From positions 60,594-124,593 of the forward strand of contig CAJUEL010000008.1 in NCBI GenBank assembly GCA_910585455.1: DNA of 64,000 bases, given 5' to 3'. The position numbers were made by a program, and so were the translations under genes. Positions 26,401 to 34,883 of the stretch are shown piece by piece. The notes beneath the pieces are model-generated. The model made no database searches, was not told the origin of the DNA, and saw nothing but the letters and a program-made list of their open reading frames with translations. This DNA is from an uncultured Eisenbergiella sp. (GTDB lineage: Bacteria; Bacillota; Clostridia; Lachnospirales; Lachnospiraceae). The stretch's first letter is position 1, and each line of letters begins with the position of its first letter.

Positions 26401-27421
26401 TGCATCCCGCGGGCAATGGGAAAAGGTATTTAAAGCACTTTCCGATGACGAAAAAGAGGCGTTAAAGGCAGTGCTTGACTGGCTCATCCAGATTGACAAG
26501 GATACGCCTGGTGCCACCACGACACCCGAAACGATTGATGAAACAAATTTTGCGACCAGTGCGAGTGTGGAAGTGGTTGGAAGCCAGACCGTAGGCGTGA
26601 CGCAGTCGGGAGATCCGGATGTGGTTTATGATGCAAACGTATCGTTTGCGATGAAAGTTACCCCGAGCCGGATCAACGATGATTTAATTGTGACTATTTA
26701 TGTAAATGGTGTGGCACAGGCAACCAGACGTATTGCTGGGGAAGGCAAAGAAGGCACATGGCTGGATTCCGAAAACGGTGTTTATACGATTGACGGCATA
26801 AAGCTTCCGAATGGCGCAACGATTGATATTGTGTTGACGGGTACGCAGGATTTAGGGAATGGCGTTTATATTTTCTCATCCGAGAAAAATGGGAACACAA
26901 CGTCACAGACATTCATTGGTCTTTCGGGGGAACATAAAAAGCAGGAAATCGCGTTGAGCACACGTCTGGTGTTTGATGTAACAGAGGCGAAAGCTGTCGT
27001 TACTACTACAAAGACACAGAGCGTGGATCCTGGAACACCCTCTACCTGGAATACAGGATATTCCCGGAGCGAGGTTACAGAGAGTGACGACGACACCACC
27101 CCGGAAAACCCCGGCGGCGATGATGACGATGACGACACCATCCCCGACGAGCCTACTCCGTTAGGCGACGAGCCCGGAACCGAAATTCCCGAGGAGCCTA
27201 CGCCCCTCGCGGATACTCCTGTACTGGTAGAACTGGTTGATGAGGAAGTACCTCTCGCCGGAGCGCCGGAGCTGGTTGACCTCTTCGATGAGGACGTACC
27301 GCTTGCGAACGTGCCTATGACAGGAGACATTTCAGTACTCTGGTATGCACTGATTTTCGCAGCCGCAGGCTGCCTGGCAGTGCTGAAAGGTGCTGACAAA
27401 AAGAAACGTAACAATTTTTAA
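23486..27421 (+). CDS. Thioester-domain surface adhesin (adhesin B), sortase-anchored
   Basis: A 1311-residue wall protein. A signal peptide (cleavage near AFAEG) is followed by a Pro/Glu/Ala low-complexity stretch. Repeated beta modules come next; IEGGYEYTTTETLEDGTERT recurs as IEGGYRYTTTETLADGRTRT. Two SH3b-like domains lie at about 622-750, with SSLNVRKGPGSTYDTYDKKG in the first. A thioester domain follows: Cys816 in YVYCADFGTE and Gln919 in LTATQAAIWVY, the pair that forms an internal Cys-Gln thioester able to bond covalently to host surfaces. After a beta domain and an acidic linker come NVPMTGD, a hydrophobic helix and KKKRNNF. The start is ATG 23486 after AAAGGAAAG; the open frame reaching back to 23129 is only riboswitch sequence. 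Confidence 0.9.
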   Translation: MRTLKTLYKRSFALFLAIALCVSTPQFTAFAEGTEAVEDVDTNTPAETPASAEDPVPDQEPAEESAPVADPEPVEDPAPTEESAPATEAAPAEEPAQAEVLAEDNVAAAAAVKLSNVVNEDIDAVGSDADVPADNVDVTPPEVPEIAEDGASVEKFYDDANKLIGWKYTQTDENGVEIRKVASPVYGQDGTISYKVSTTKVVKEDQIPQKPLDAPAVKDENGAEIADSYQYVENGVETVVLPIKDENGTILGYNYTQYDSESGAMLDAYVLTTAENADAIGENKTEVIEGLPKTDESVKVEVTLPDKLPTPPEGYVATAEGSSEYTKTEVVDGVTKTYSWTREDILDEGGRVIGYVIKTTEMTVTTGEVPEVKPEGATDIEGGYEYTTTETLEDGTERTIITRVINGVATVAIVDTVETKESFSATENFQGNGNAGTMLEKPEPPKGYIEVKDNEYSYSEPINNGNTTGTVDYVWKMEEIKDSAGNVIGYVTETVKTEKTETRVPNVPTNKPANAVDIEGGYRYTTTETLADGRTRTTITTVINGETITSQTIVTTTETRQEIKVNEEGSVTVTMSSVVNGNKEPECTYTTLTPDVNGKYDWKGYDAGNNLYDREGFKSAGLGKITASSLNVRKGPGSTYDTYDKKGTTLKNGAAVYIYEVKNGWYRIGENAWISGSHVEPMFGTFQVNTNRGYVYSEPNTNDRVASRGNGSYVRVDEVKTVNGVVWCHINSDGNYSGWIEKDKLNFVGPHDPTMVPENTDKLEHEFPDGYDYVFIGENGLESSIRVDTVGSSASHHQAHQFILRDRKNNKLYVYCADFGTEPQNGYHYKMVDLDEFLQSNTNNMGNSMTPEKLQHIKDIAQNGFWGTTDNGSDSDAAGSLEALKKKLGMYLESLGEDSKDIQGVLDAITPGIALTATQAAIWVYGNTDPNKKINVSDLSQWDEYLGTYFTGFNSTTGKDYTSRKEYEASGNASRGQWEKVFKALSDDEKEALKAVLDWLIQIDKDTPGATTTPETIDETNFATSASVEVVGSQTVGVTQSGDPDVVYDANVSFAMKVTPSRINDDLIVTIYVNGVAQATRRIAGEGKEGTWLDSENGVYTIDGIKLPNGATIDIVLTGTQDLGNGVYIFSSEKNGNTTSQTFIGLSGEHKKQEIALSTRLVFDVTEAKAVVTTTKTQSVDPGTPSTWNTGYSRSEVTESDDDTTPENPGGDDDDDDTIPDEPTPLGDEPGTEIPEEPTPLADTPVLVELVDEEVPLAGAPELVDLFDEDVPLANVPMTGDISVLWYALIFAAAGCLAVLKGADKKKRNNF

Positions 27422-27463
27422 AGCTTTAAAAAGTAACAAGTAAAATGCGCTTATAAAAGAAAG

Positions 27464-27496
27464 GCCGGAATCCGTCTGACGGGTTCCGGTTTTTTC
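27464..27496 (+). terminator. Intrinsic terminator of adhesin B
   Basis: CCGGAATCCGTCTGACGGGTTCCGG-type stem (27464-27489) followed by TTTTTT, 43 nt after the stop. The rest of the gap to 27868 holds only the upstream region of the Rpn pseudogene, which resembles the region upstream of the intact copy at 57000-57110. Confidence 0.85.
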
Positions 27497-27868
27497 ATGG
27501 AATGTCACCATTATCCGATGGCTTATCTAACCATCCCTGATTTTGTGGCATTTGTCCCCCCGTATTCTCATCATTCATTGCCCCTCTGCTCCTCTCATTC
27601 TCTCCATGAAAAATAATAAACTTATTATAAATTGAATAAATCTGCTTGTGGGTGTCTGGAAAATTTGCTATATTAAATTTATGACAGCACATCGTCAAAT
27701 CTAAAACTTCCTGATGTGCTTTCTATTCAGGGGCATTTTGCCTTTTGGAATCCGAATTCTGGCTTTTCGCCACAGTTCAAAACGAACCCTTGACACGGTG
27801 CATGCAGGCGGAAAGCATATGCTTCCTGCCGGCGGCGCCAAAGCACGCCAAAGACAGGAGGATAAGGA

Positions 27869-28834
27869 ATGGGAAACAGCAAACAGATGCCACCCGTATC
27901 ATCACATATGCGGGATGTAAACAGCAAAGAAATTTTTAAAGATCCAAAGCTCTGCTCACAGTTTTTGCGGGATAATATGAATATCCCTCAGCTAAAGCAG
28001 GTGCAGCCGGAGTAGATTATGATATTATGATGCAGCTGCTTCGTTATATGGTCTGTATCTGGCATGAGTATGCGCGGGAGAGGGAACGGGAAACGAAAGG
28101 GATTTCGCGGCGGAAGGGTTTTCAATATCCACCAATCCTGCCAATTGTTTATTATGAGGGGAGCGATAGCTGGACGGCATCGCAGCACTTAAGTGACCGA
28201 ATACAGCAGAGCGATGTGTTTGGCAGATATGTACCGGATTTTCGGTATGAAGTGATTCGGATAAACAGCTATAGTAATGAGGAACTGCTCGATCGTGGAG
28301 ATGAGATGTCTCTGCTCATGCTCCTCAACAAGCTGCAGAGTCCGGAAGAACTTCATGAATTCCGGGAGTCCCCGCCCGAAAAGCTGGCTGACATACTAAA
28401 AAATGCCGATCCTCATATCATAAAGCTCATGCAGGATGTGATGTACAGTCTGATGATGAAGATGAATATACCAGTGGACGAAGCCAATGAGCATGTAAAG
28501 GCGATAGGAGGGAAACAGATGGGATATTTGTTTGAAAATATCGAAAAGATGGACATACAGGCGGAATACTGCGGAGGCCAGAAGACAGGCAGCGGAAGCA
28601 GAAATGCGGTTGGAGGAGGTGCGGAAACAGGAACAGGAATCTCGACGAAAATGGCAGGAAGCTGAGGCCATGAAGGAAGAATGTGAATATAAATCCTATA
28701 TTGCCGCCTGTAAGGGCTTCAACTGCAGCAGGGAAGAAGCTGCGAAGCGGCTTGCTGCTCAATATGCCGAAAAACTTGGGGACGATGTTTCCGGAGCGTT
28801 GGAAAAGGTGGAATTGTATTGGAATGAAGTATAA
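27869..28834 (+). pseudogene. Degraded Rpn/YhgA-like nuclease gene
   Basis: A broken paralog of the intact gene at 55761-56954. The first 47 codons match its N-terminus (RDVNSKEIF, IPQLKQVQPE), then an in-frame TAG occurs at a deletion junction near 28013. About 49 residues are missing there, including the EHK-type nuclease motif. The body resumes in another frame (MQLLRYMVCIWHEY to MDIQAE). A second frameshift near 28563 moves the coiled-coil tail into a third frame, ending at 28834. The internal AGGAGGG and ATG (28519) are still present. Loss of exactly the catalytic segment fits selection against a toxic nuclease. Confidence 0.85.
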
Positions 28835-28850
28835 AATGTTTATTCTATAT

Positions 28851-28879
28851 GAAACGGCGGGAAATTTTCCCGCCGTTTC
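28851..28879. terminator. Bidirectional terminator
   Basis: GAAACGGCGGGAAA (28851-28864) pairs with TTTCCCGCCGTTTC (28866-28879), flanked by AT-rich sequence on both sides. It lies between the plus-strand pseudogene and the minus-strand sortase gene. Confidence 0.75.
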
Positions 28880-28888
28880 AAAAATCAT

Positions 28889-29995
28889 TTATTCTTTGCT
28901 GTCAGAATCGCCGTTCGTGTCAGCGTCGCTCTCATCTTCGTCATCATCATCTTCATCATCGTCATCCGGCCGTCTCACCAGAATAATGATTGCCACAATC
29001 AGCACAACCACCAGCACAGCGAGCCCTGCCAGAAGCAATACCTGCGGATCGGCATCCAGATCAATGCCGAGGGCGGAAAGATCCAGACTCCAACGGTTCT
29101 GATTGCCGGTTTCTCCGGAGAAGGTGAGAGAATCTCCCGAATTCTGGGAGGCATCCAGCGAATCATCCGTTCCTTCAAACACGCTGCCCGCGCCTTCCGG
29201 CAAATCGGAATGCTCCACTCTGTGGACCGCCTGAACGATCCAACGTTTGGCGTGACCGTTTCCGGTACAAGTGGAAAGGGTGAGGATCCGGTCATAGGTG
29301 GTGGGGATCACTCCCGTATCGATTTCAGAATGGCTCAGGCCAAAATCGATCACCTCCTGCTTTTTGGGGCGGCTTTTGATTTTCAGTCCATAAATGATAT
29401 CGTCCGGCGCTGCCTTATAGGCGGCATAAATATCGTACCGGTAGGCTTCCCCGTCGATCACCACATATACGCTGGGGTGTTCCCGCCAATAATCGATGTC
29501 CGAATAAAACTTCAGGCTTCCGAACATGGAAAGGTTTCGCATTCTGTGTCCGTAAACAATGGTGTTAAAATCAGAAAGATCTCCGGCAACCTCACATTCC
29601 AGATAAACAGAACCGACTGAGTTTTCTTCGTTTTTCCAGGTGTGGTTTAAGTAATAGTCGTTATTATCATCCTGCAGAAGCGGGTAGGAAAGCTCTGTGT
29701 CGGGAATTTCGATCCAGCCCAGCACATCATCGTTGACTTCCTTCAGGGCGGGCAGGTCAATTTCCTCCTTCAGCATGACAGCATAGGGATCTTCCTCGGC
29801 AGGCTTTGCCAGAATCGTTTCCAGGGAAGGCGCTATAACCTCTTCCTTTTTGGAAATGTTCGCCAGCTGCTCCGCCTCGCTGTAATCCTGCTGTCCCTTT
29901 TTATAATCCAGCGCCTGCCGGCCCACCACGAAGATTCCAAGCCCCAGCGCCAGGACCAGCAGTATTGTCAATACATTAATCAGTATGCGTTTCAC
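28889..29995 (-). CDS. Class B sortase
   Basis: A 368-residue membrane-anchored transpeptidase that cleaves a sorting signal and joins the protein to peptidoglycan. An N-terminal helix (about 6-24) acts as signal-anchor. Catalytic residues are visible: His in IVYGHRMRN, Cys in TLSTCTGNG and Arg in AKRWIVQAVHR. Unusually, the C-terminus adds a linker, a second helix near 325-345 and a highly acidic tail (DDDDEDDDDEDE). Start is GTG 29995 with AGGAGG 8 nt upstream. The two adhesins with NVPxTGD signals just upstream are the obvious substrates. It is probably cotranscribed with the lipoprotein gene 68 nt upstream. Confidence 0.92.
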   Translation of the reverse strand: MKRILINVLTILLVLALGLGIFVVGRQALDYKKGQQDYSEAEQLANISKKEEVIAPSLETILAKPAEEDPYAVMLKEEIDLPALKEVNDDVLGWIEIPDTELSYPLLQDDNNDYYLNHTWKNEENSVGSVYLECEVAGDLSDFNTIVYGHRMRNLSMFGSLKFYSDIDYWREHPSVYVVIDGEAYRYDIYAAYKAAPDDIIYGLKIKSRPKKQEVIDFGLSHSEIDTGVIPTTYDRILTLSTCTGNGHAKRWIVQAVHRVEHSDLPEGAGSVFEGTDDSLDASQNSGDSLTFSGETGNQNRWSLDLSALGIDLDADPQVLLLAGLAVLVVVLIVAIIILVRRPDDDDEDDDDEDESDADTNGDSDSKE

Positions 29996-30023
29996 GAAAA
30001 TATCCTCCTATTGCGCTCCGGTC

Positions 30024-30053
30024 GTAATAATTCAGACCAGACCGAACTATGCT
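30024..30053. repeat. Short palindromic repeat, degenerate copy
   Basis: GTAATAATTCAGAC, CA, GACCGAACTATGCT: recognisable but eroded. It lies 29 nt before the sortase start codon, in its leader. Confidence 0.5.
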
Positions 30054-30063
30054 GTCCGGCAGC

Positions 30064-31848
30064 CTAACCGACATAGTTCAGCATGCCATACTTTACCAGC
30101 TTGTCGTAATTTTTATAATATAGATAATAACCGCCTATATTGTGCTGAATATCATCGATGCGGACCCGATAGCCGTCGTGGCGCACCATAAATGTATGCA
30201 GGATTCGCTGAGGGTTTTGCATGTACATGGCGTATTCCGGGTAAAAATATCCGGTCCGCATATAATCCGCCCGGGCGTAAATGGCTTTCAGCAGCCCGTC
30301 AAGATCAAAGCCCCCCACGGTAGCGCCGCTTTCCACCATGCGGTCATACAGCTCAAAGGTGGACATCAGAAGCTCCAGATAGGTGTGATACGTGGTATCC
30401 TGTTTGTAAATTTCATCCAGATTGACCTGCGCGTTTTTCAGGGCGAATACGTAATAATCCGAATCATTGGTTATGTATTTGGTGATTTCGTTCATGGCAT
30501 ATGCGACCCAATGATCCTTATACTGGGTATAGTCGGCACGGATAAAGTGATCGACCGCGCTCTGTGCCGCATAGATCCATTCGATATCCTGCGTGAGTCC
30601 GTAAAGACGGCAGAGCGCAAAGGTGGCTTCTCCATCATAATACACGGTGCGGAACGCTTCCTTTTTGGAAAAATCACCGTTTAATACATGATAATATTCT
30701 CCGGTTTTCTGATCTAACAGGGAAAGAATTCCGTTTCCCAGTGCGCGGCAGACGTCCACATATTCCCTGCTGTGGAAGGCATCCATATATTCCGTCAGGG
30801 CAACGATCGCCATGCCGCAGCCGCCCAGCTTGATTTCGTCGCTTTCTTCTTCATAAAGATATGCGTTCCCGTCCGCGTCATAGACAACCTGCCCAAGCAT
30901 ATAGTCGATCGTCCGCCGGATGGCGGTTTCAAGCTCCTCATCCGGTTCCATGCGGTAACGGCAGATCAAAGACCAGATGGTGCTGGCATGCCGGATGATG
31001 TTATAGCCGTCGATTTCATTATCGAAACGGGGATAAATTCCATAGACGAAGGAGCCGTCATCGTTCACCTGGTCCGCCAGAAAGCCTGATGCGTTGATGA
31101 GCATTTCCCTTACGCAGGCATCATCGACCACATCGACGTCCCTGCCGCCGTAATCCAATCCGCTTCCGCTCAATTGATACACGGCGTTTTCCTCGTCGCA
31201 GATCCAGCCGATGGACCGAAATACGGTATATTCCTCCGGAAGAGCGGAAAGCGTCTTTTTCCCGCTTTCTTCCAGATAATGGTTTAAATAGTTTAGGTCG
31301 ATCGTGCCGTTTTCATAGTCAAAGGATTTGGTGCCGTTTAGCTCGGCTTCCAGAAAGGCGTTTGTCCATTCCGGATCAAGGGCGACCCCATAGCGGAAAA
31401 ACTCCTGTCTGGAATTTTTCAGATCATTGTACAGCTCCTGGGGGGTAATCGTTTCGGACAGATAGACCACATCGGCTTTTACCCATGTCGGCTTAAGCGT
31501 TCCCTTTCCGACCTGCTTTTCCGCCTGCTGGCTGGCATTTGTAAAGGCCTCGTCCAGGGTTTCGCCGGTTCCGGTAAAGACGGTGGCGCGCCGGAAGGTG
31601 TCGCAGACCGAGATGAACACCGCATTCTGGACGGTTCCGGCAGGAGAAACCCCAAGCTCAGTGAGCACCCAGTCCGCCAGCGCCTGTTCCTTTAAAAGCT
31701 CCGCCTTTTCCCGGTAGGCCTGTGCGCTTTCCTCATCCTGTACGCCGCCGCAGGCCGCTAAAAATAATGTACAAAAAACCACAAGCAGGAGCCGGATAAC
31801 GGACATCGCTCCCTTGGAGCCATCCCCGCGTTTCATAAAAATCTCCAT
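30064..31848 (-). CDS. Lipoprotein with an alpha/alpha-toroid-like C-terminal region
   Basis: A 594-residue exported lipoprotein: after a basic N-terminus, a hydrophobic helix ends in the lipobox LAACGG. The N-terminal 200 residues are a mixed domain I cannot name. From about 230 the protein is helical, with repeated aromatic-rich segments (RHASTIWSLICRYRM, GGCGMAIVALTEYMD, YYDGEATFALCRLYG). That pattern is typical of six-hairpin glycosidase or polysaccharide-lyase-like toroids. A role in processing surface polysaccharide is an inference. ATG 31848 follows AAGGAGA. The next gene on this strand is the sortase. Confidence 0.65.
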   Translation of the reverse strand: MEIFMKRGDGSKGAMSVIRLLLVVFCTLFLAACGGVQDEESAQAYREKAELLKEQALADWVLTELGVSPAGTVQNAVFISVCDTFRRATVFTGTGETLDEAFTNASQQAEKQVGKGTLKPTWVKADVVYLSETITPQELYNDLKNSRQEFFRYGVALDPEWTNAFLEAELNGTKSFDYENGTIDLNYLNHYLEESGKKTLSALPEEYTVFRSIGWICDEENAVYQLSGSGLDYGGRDVDVVDDACVREMLINASGFLADQVNDDGSFVYGIYPRFDNEIDGYNIIRHASTIWSLICRYRMEPDEELETAIRRTIDYMLGQVVYDADGNAYLYEEESDEIKLGGCGMAIVALTEYMDAFHSREYVDVCRALGNGILSLLDQKTGEYYHVLNGDFSKKEAFRTVYYDGEATFALCRLYGLTQDIEWIYAAQSAVDHFIRADYTQYKDHWVAYAMNEITKYITNDSDYYVFALKNAQVNLDEIYKQDTTYHTYLELLMSTFELYDRMVESGATVGGFDLDGLLKAIYARADYMRTGYFYPEYAMYMQNPQRILHTFMVRHDGYRVRIDDIQHNIGGYYLYYKNYDKLVKYGMLNYVG

Positions 31849-31963
31849 CACACTGGTCTCCTTTTTCTGATTGTCTGATAAAGCATTTTTATTGTAGCAA
31901 AGACCGACTGGCTTTGCAAGACCTCTTCCCCAGGATATGCCAGTGAAATTTGTACGAATGTTG

Positions 31964-31993
31964 TTGAAATCATGGAATGGCATATGCTATAAT
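31964..31993 (+). promoter_or_regulatory. Promoter of the pilus-like operon
   Basis: TTGAAA (31964-31969), 18 nt, TATAAT (31988-31993), reading towards the transglutaminase gene at 32149. The remaining 300-nt divergent gap shows nothing else recognisable. Confidence 0.65.
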
Positions 31994-32148
31994 GAGGCTT
32001 ATCTTATGTATCAAAAAAATTTTACGCGCATATTAAGAAAGCAGGGTGGTGGCAGAATGGCAGAACCTTTCAGGCTGTGACAGGCAGCGTGACGGACACA
32101 AAGCAGGCAGGATAAACAGACAGATGTTGGATAAAGAGGTGTACAGAT

Positions 32149-33003
32149 ATGAAAATCAGACAATGGATGATGTTTTCTTTTTTTCTGGCAATTTACTTTT
32201 TTTGGGCAAACCCGGTTTCTGTATCGGCAGCGCAGACTGCGCAGAACGGGCGTGCGGTAATTGATTATACCAATGCGGCGAGCGGAATCGTGACGGTGAA
32301 CTTCACCGGGGCTACCGCCACGCGGATCAAGGTGCAGGTCGCCGCGCCGGGGATCACTTATACATATAACCTGACCCCGGGGGTTTTGACCACCCTTCCG
32401 CTGTCAGAGGGGAATGGGAATTATAAGGTGACGGTGTATGAAAATGTGTCGGGCACGAAATACGCGACAGTGCTCTCCACTTCTTTCCCGGTAAACTTAA
32501 GCAGCGAGCTGGCGCCGTTTCTTCCTTCCAACCAGTACGTGAATTACGGCGGCGCGCAGGCGACATTGCTGGAGGCTGCGGATCTGGTTGCCGGAGTCGA
32601 GAATCCTTTGGGGAAGGTGGAGAAGGTATACGATTACGTGGTGGGAAATATTACCTATGATTATAACAAAGCGGCTACCGTGGCGAGCGGCTATCTGCCG
32701 GTGTTAGACACGGTTCTTGCCACGAAGACCGGAATTTGCTTCGACTACGCCGCCCTCATGGCGGGGATGCTGCGCAGCCAGGGTGTGCCCTGCAAGCTCG
32801 TGGTGGGCTATGCGGGAACCGCATATCACGCGTGGATCAGCGTGTGGACAGCGGAAGAGGGCTGGATAGACGGCGTGATTTATTTCGATGGAAAAACCTG
32901 GCAGCGGATGGATCCCACCTTCGCTTCTTCGGGAGGAAAAAGTGCCGACATTATGAAATATATCGGAAATGGGAGCAATTACACCAAGAAATACCAGTAT
33001 TGA
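32149..33003 (+). CDS. Secreted transglutaminase-like protein
   Basis: A 284-residue exported protein. The signal peptide ends near VSVSAAQT, followed by a beta-rich N-terminal domain and a transglutaminase-like core at about 150-260. The catalytic triad is visible as Cys in TKTGICFDYAALMAGMLR, His in YHAWISVW and Asp in RMDPTF. Bacterial members act as proteases or cross-linkers. AGAGGTGT precedes the ATG. It is the first gene of the operon leading into the PilC/PilT genes (35 nt to the next start), so a role in maturing or cross-linking an envelope structure is plausible but unproven. Confidence 0.88.
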   Translation: MKIRQWMMFSFFLAIYFFWANPVSVSAAQTAQNGRAVIDYTNAASGIVTVNFTGATATRIKVQVAAPGITYTYNLTPGVLTTLPLSEGNGNYKVTVYENVSGTKYATVLSTSFPVNLSSELAPFLPSNQYVNYGGAQATLLEAADLVAGVENPLGKVEKVYDYVVGNITYDYNKAATVASGYLPVLDTVLATKTGICFDYAALMAGMLRSQGVPCKLVVGYAGTAYHAWISVWTAEEGWIDGVIYFDGKTWQRMDPTFASSGGKSADIMKYIGNGSNYTKKYQY

Positions 33004-33038
33004 CCATAAAACAGGAAGAAGAGATAGGAGATTGTAAG

Positions 33039-34079
33039 ATGGAAAAAATGATTTCGCATGAGGGAATATCATCAATGTGTATGGAGCTGTCGCTCCTGCT
33101 CCATGCGGGCGTGGGGGTAGGCGATGGGCTTACACTGCTCCTGGATGACAGCGATACGGCGTACAGGGAGCTGCTTACTGAGATGGCAAAGCAGGTGGAC
33201 GAAGGTGTGCCGCTGTCTGAAGCGCTCAAAAGCAGCGGCTGTTTTCCGGTTTATGTTTCCGGTCTTGTGGCGGTAGGCGAACAGTCCGGACGGCTGGAGG
33301 AGGCGCTTTTGGCACTTTCCAAATATTATGAGTATCGGACCCGGCTTGACAGGCGGATTCGCAGTGCGCTTCTGTATCCGGCAGTGATGCTTCTGCTCAT
33401 GCTGCTCGTGATCGCTGTGCTGCTGATCAAGGTACTGCCGATGTTTGAGGATGTATACAGATCTCTGGGCGGACGGCTTACCGGCGTGGCAGGCGGATTG
33501 CTGACGCTGGGACGCGCGTTGGATAAGGCGATGCCGGTTTTATGGGTGATTTTGGCTGTGCTGGTCATCTTTTTTGCACTTTTTGCGGCGGTTACCTCCT
33601 TCAGAACGGCGATACTTGGCTGGTGGCGCGGCATCTGGGGGGACAAGGGAATTTCCCGGCAGATGAATACCGCACGGCTGGCGCAGGCGTTGGCGATGGG
33701 TATGGCCAGCGGACTGTCTCTGGAGGAATCGGTGAAGCTGGCGGAAGGACTGGTTGAGGATGTCGCGGGCGCGGGAGAGCGCTGCAAGGATTGCCGCACC
33801 CGTCTGGAGCAGGGAGAGTCTTCGGGGAAGGCTTTGAAAAACAGCGGACTTTTGCCGGCAGCATCCTGCCATTTGCTGGAGCTTGGGTTAAAGAGCGGCG
33901 CCGGTGAGCGTTCCATGGAAAAGATTGCGGGAGATATGGCGGAGGACAGCGAGGCTGCGCTGGAGGATGCGGTGAGCCGGGTGGAGCCTGCGCTTGTATT
34001 GGTCTGTTCCGCTTTGGTAGGAGTGATACTGTTGTCTGTGATGCTGCCTTTGATGCACATCATATCGGCGATCGGGTGA
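33039..34079 (+). CDS. Type II secretion/type IV pilus platform protein (GspF/PilC family)
   Basis: A 346-residue inner-membrane platform protein with two T2SSF domains (about 5-125 and 205-330) and three membrane segments (near 110-135, 170-195 and 315-340). Typical signatures are present: LLHAGVGVGDGLTLL, ALLALSKYYEYRTRLDRRIRSALLYPAVML and the repeat-domain counterpart ARLAQALAMGMASGLSLEES. The partner ATPase is PilT at the operon end. Start 33039 has TAGGAG 8 nt upstream; the longer frame overlaps the transglutaminase gene. Confidence 0.9.
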   Translation: MEKMISHEGISSMCMELSLLLHAGVGVGDGLTLLLDDSDTAYRELLTEMAKQVDEGVPLSEALKSSGCFPVYVSGLVAVGEQSGRLEEALLALSKYYEYRTRLDRRIRSALLYPAVMLLLMLLVIAVLLIKVLPMFEDVYRSLGGRLTGVAGGLLTLGRALDKAMPVLWVILAVLVIFFALFAAVTSFRTAILGWWRGIWGDKGISRQMNTARLAQALAMGMASGLSLEESVKLAEGLVEDVAGAGERCKDCRTRLEQGESSGKALKNSGLLPAASCHLLELGLKSGAGERSMEKIAGDMAEDSEAALEDAVSRVEPALVLVCSALVGVILLSVMLPLMHIISAIG

Positions 34080-34083
34080 TGCT

Positions 34084-34404
34084 ATGAAAAAAAACAGGAC
34101 AATATTTGGCATGCTCCGTGGGCTTTTGCTGCCCTGTGGGGCGATCATAGTGCTTTTATTCTTCATGTCTGCGCTGGGCAACCTAGAAAGCGGGCGTGAG
34201 GGAGAGGACATTCGTCAACTCCAGGAAGTGTTGCAAAGGGGATGCGTGGCATGCTATGCCGCGGAGGGAATCTATCCCCCGGACCTGGAATATTTGAAAG
34301 AACGCTATGGCATACAGATAGATGAGGAACGGTATACAGTTTATTATAGCCGTTTTGCCCAGAACCTGATGCCGGATGTGACAGTGCTGGAGAACAGACC
34401 ATGA
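34084..34404 (+). CDS. Small membrane-anchored protein of the pilus-like operon
   Basis: A 106-residue protein with one N-terminal membrane helix (about 12-32) and a soluble domain containing GCVACYAAEGIYPPDLEYL and YTVYYSRFAQNLMPDV. The AxEGxYPxxLxxL pattern recalls pseudopilins of the GspG type, but there is no clear prepilin peptidase site. It starts 4 nt after the PilC stop and overlaps the next gene by 4 nt (ATGA), so it is translationally coupled. Confidence 0.65.
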   Translation: MKKNRTIFGMLRGLLLPCGAIIVLLFFMSALGNLESGREGEDIRQLQEVLQRGCVACYAAEGIYPPDLEYLKERYGIQIDEERYTVYYSRFAQNLMPDVTVLENRP

Positions 34405-34883
34405 AAAAGAAAACAACAGGATATCATATGGATGGGTTAATTGCCCTGTTGCTCTTTGGCGTATTTGCGGCATGCCTGCTGGCGGTGCTTTTGACCGGCG
34501 CGGGGGCATATAAGCGGCTGAACGCCCGCAACGAAGCGGCATATAACCGCCGCACCTGTATGCAGTATGTGGCAAACAGGGTACATCAGGCGCCCAGACC
34601 GGCGGACGTGATGATTGAGTCCTTTGGCGACGGAAATGCGCTGGCGATTGCCGATGGAGATGATTTTGTCACGAGGGTTTATTATTATGACGGTTATCTG
34701 ATGGAATTATACAATAGTGCATTCGACCAACTGGGTCCGCAGGATGGGGAAAAGATCATGGAGATTGGCGGGCTTGATTTATCGCTGGAGGATGAGCTGC
34801 TGACGGTGACTGTAACGGACAGCGAGGGAAAGCGGTGCGAAATGATTCTGGCGCTGCCGGGCAGAGAGGGGGATGCAGGATGA
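34401..34883 (+). CDS. DUF4860-like pseudopilin
   Basis: A 160-residue protein with an N-terminal helix (HMDGLIALLLFGVFAACLLAVLLTG) following a short basic leader, then a soluble domain of about 120 residues with VYYYDGYLMELYN. It resembles DUF4860 proteins of Clostridia. The organisation is that of a class of minor pilin. It overlaps its neighbours on both sides (ATGA), so the operon is tightly coupled. Confidence 0.7.
   Translation: MKKKTTGYHMDGLIALLLFGVFAACLLAVLLTGAGAYKRLNARNEAAYNRRTCMQYVANRVHQAPRPADVMIESFGDGNALAIADGDDFVTRVYYYDGYLMELYNSAFDQLGPQDGEKIMEIGGLDLSLEDELLTVTVTDSEGKRCEMILALPGREGDAG

Noticed and set aside
27495..27578. A 27-codon minus-strand frame with a purine-rich upstream region
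   Set aside because: It overlaps the adhesin B terminator, is very short and has no recognisable homolog or promoter.
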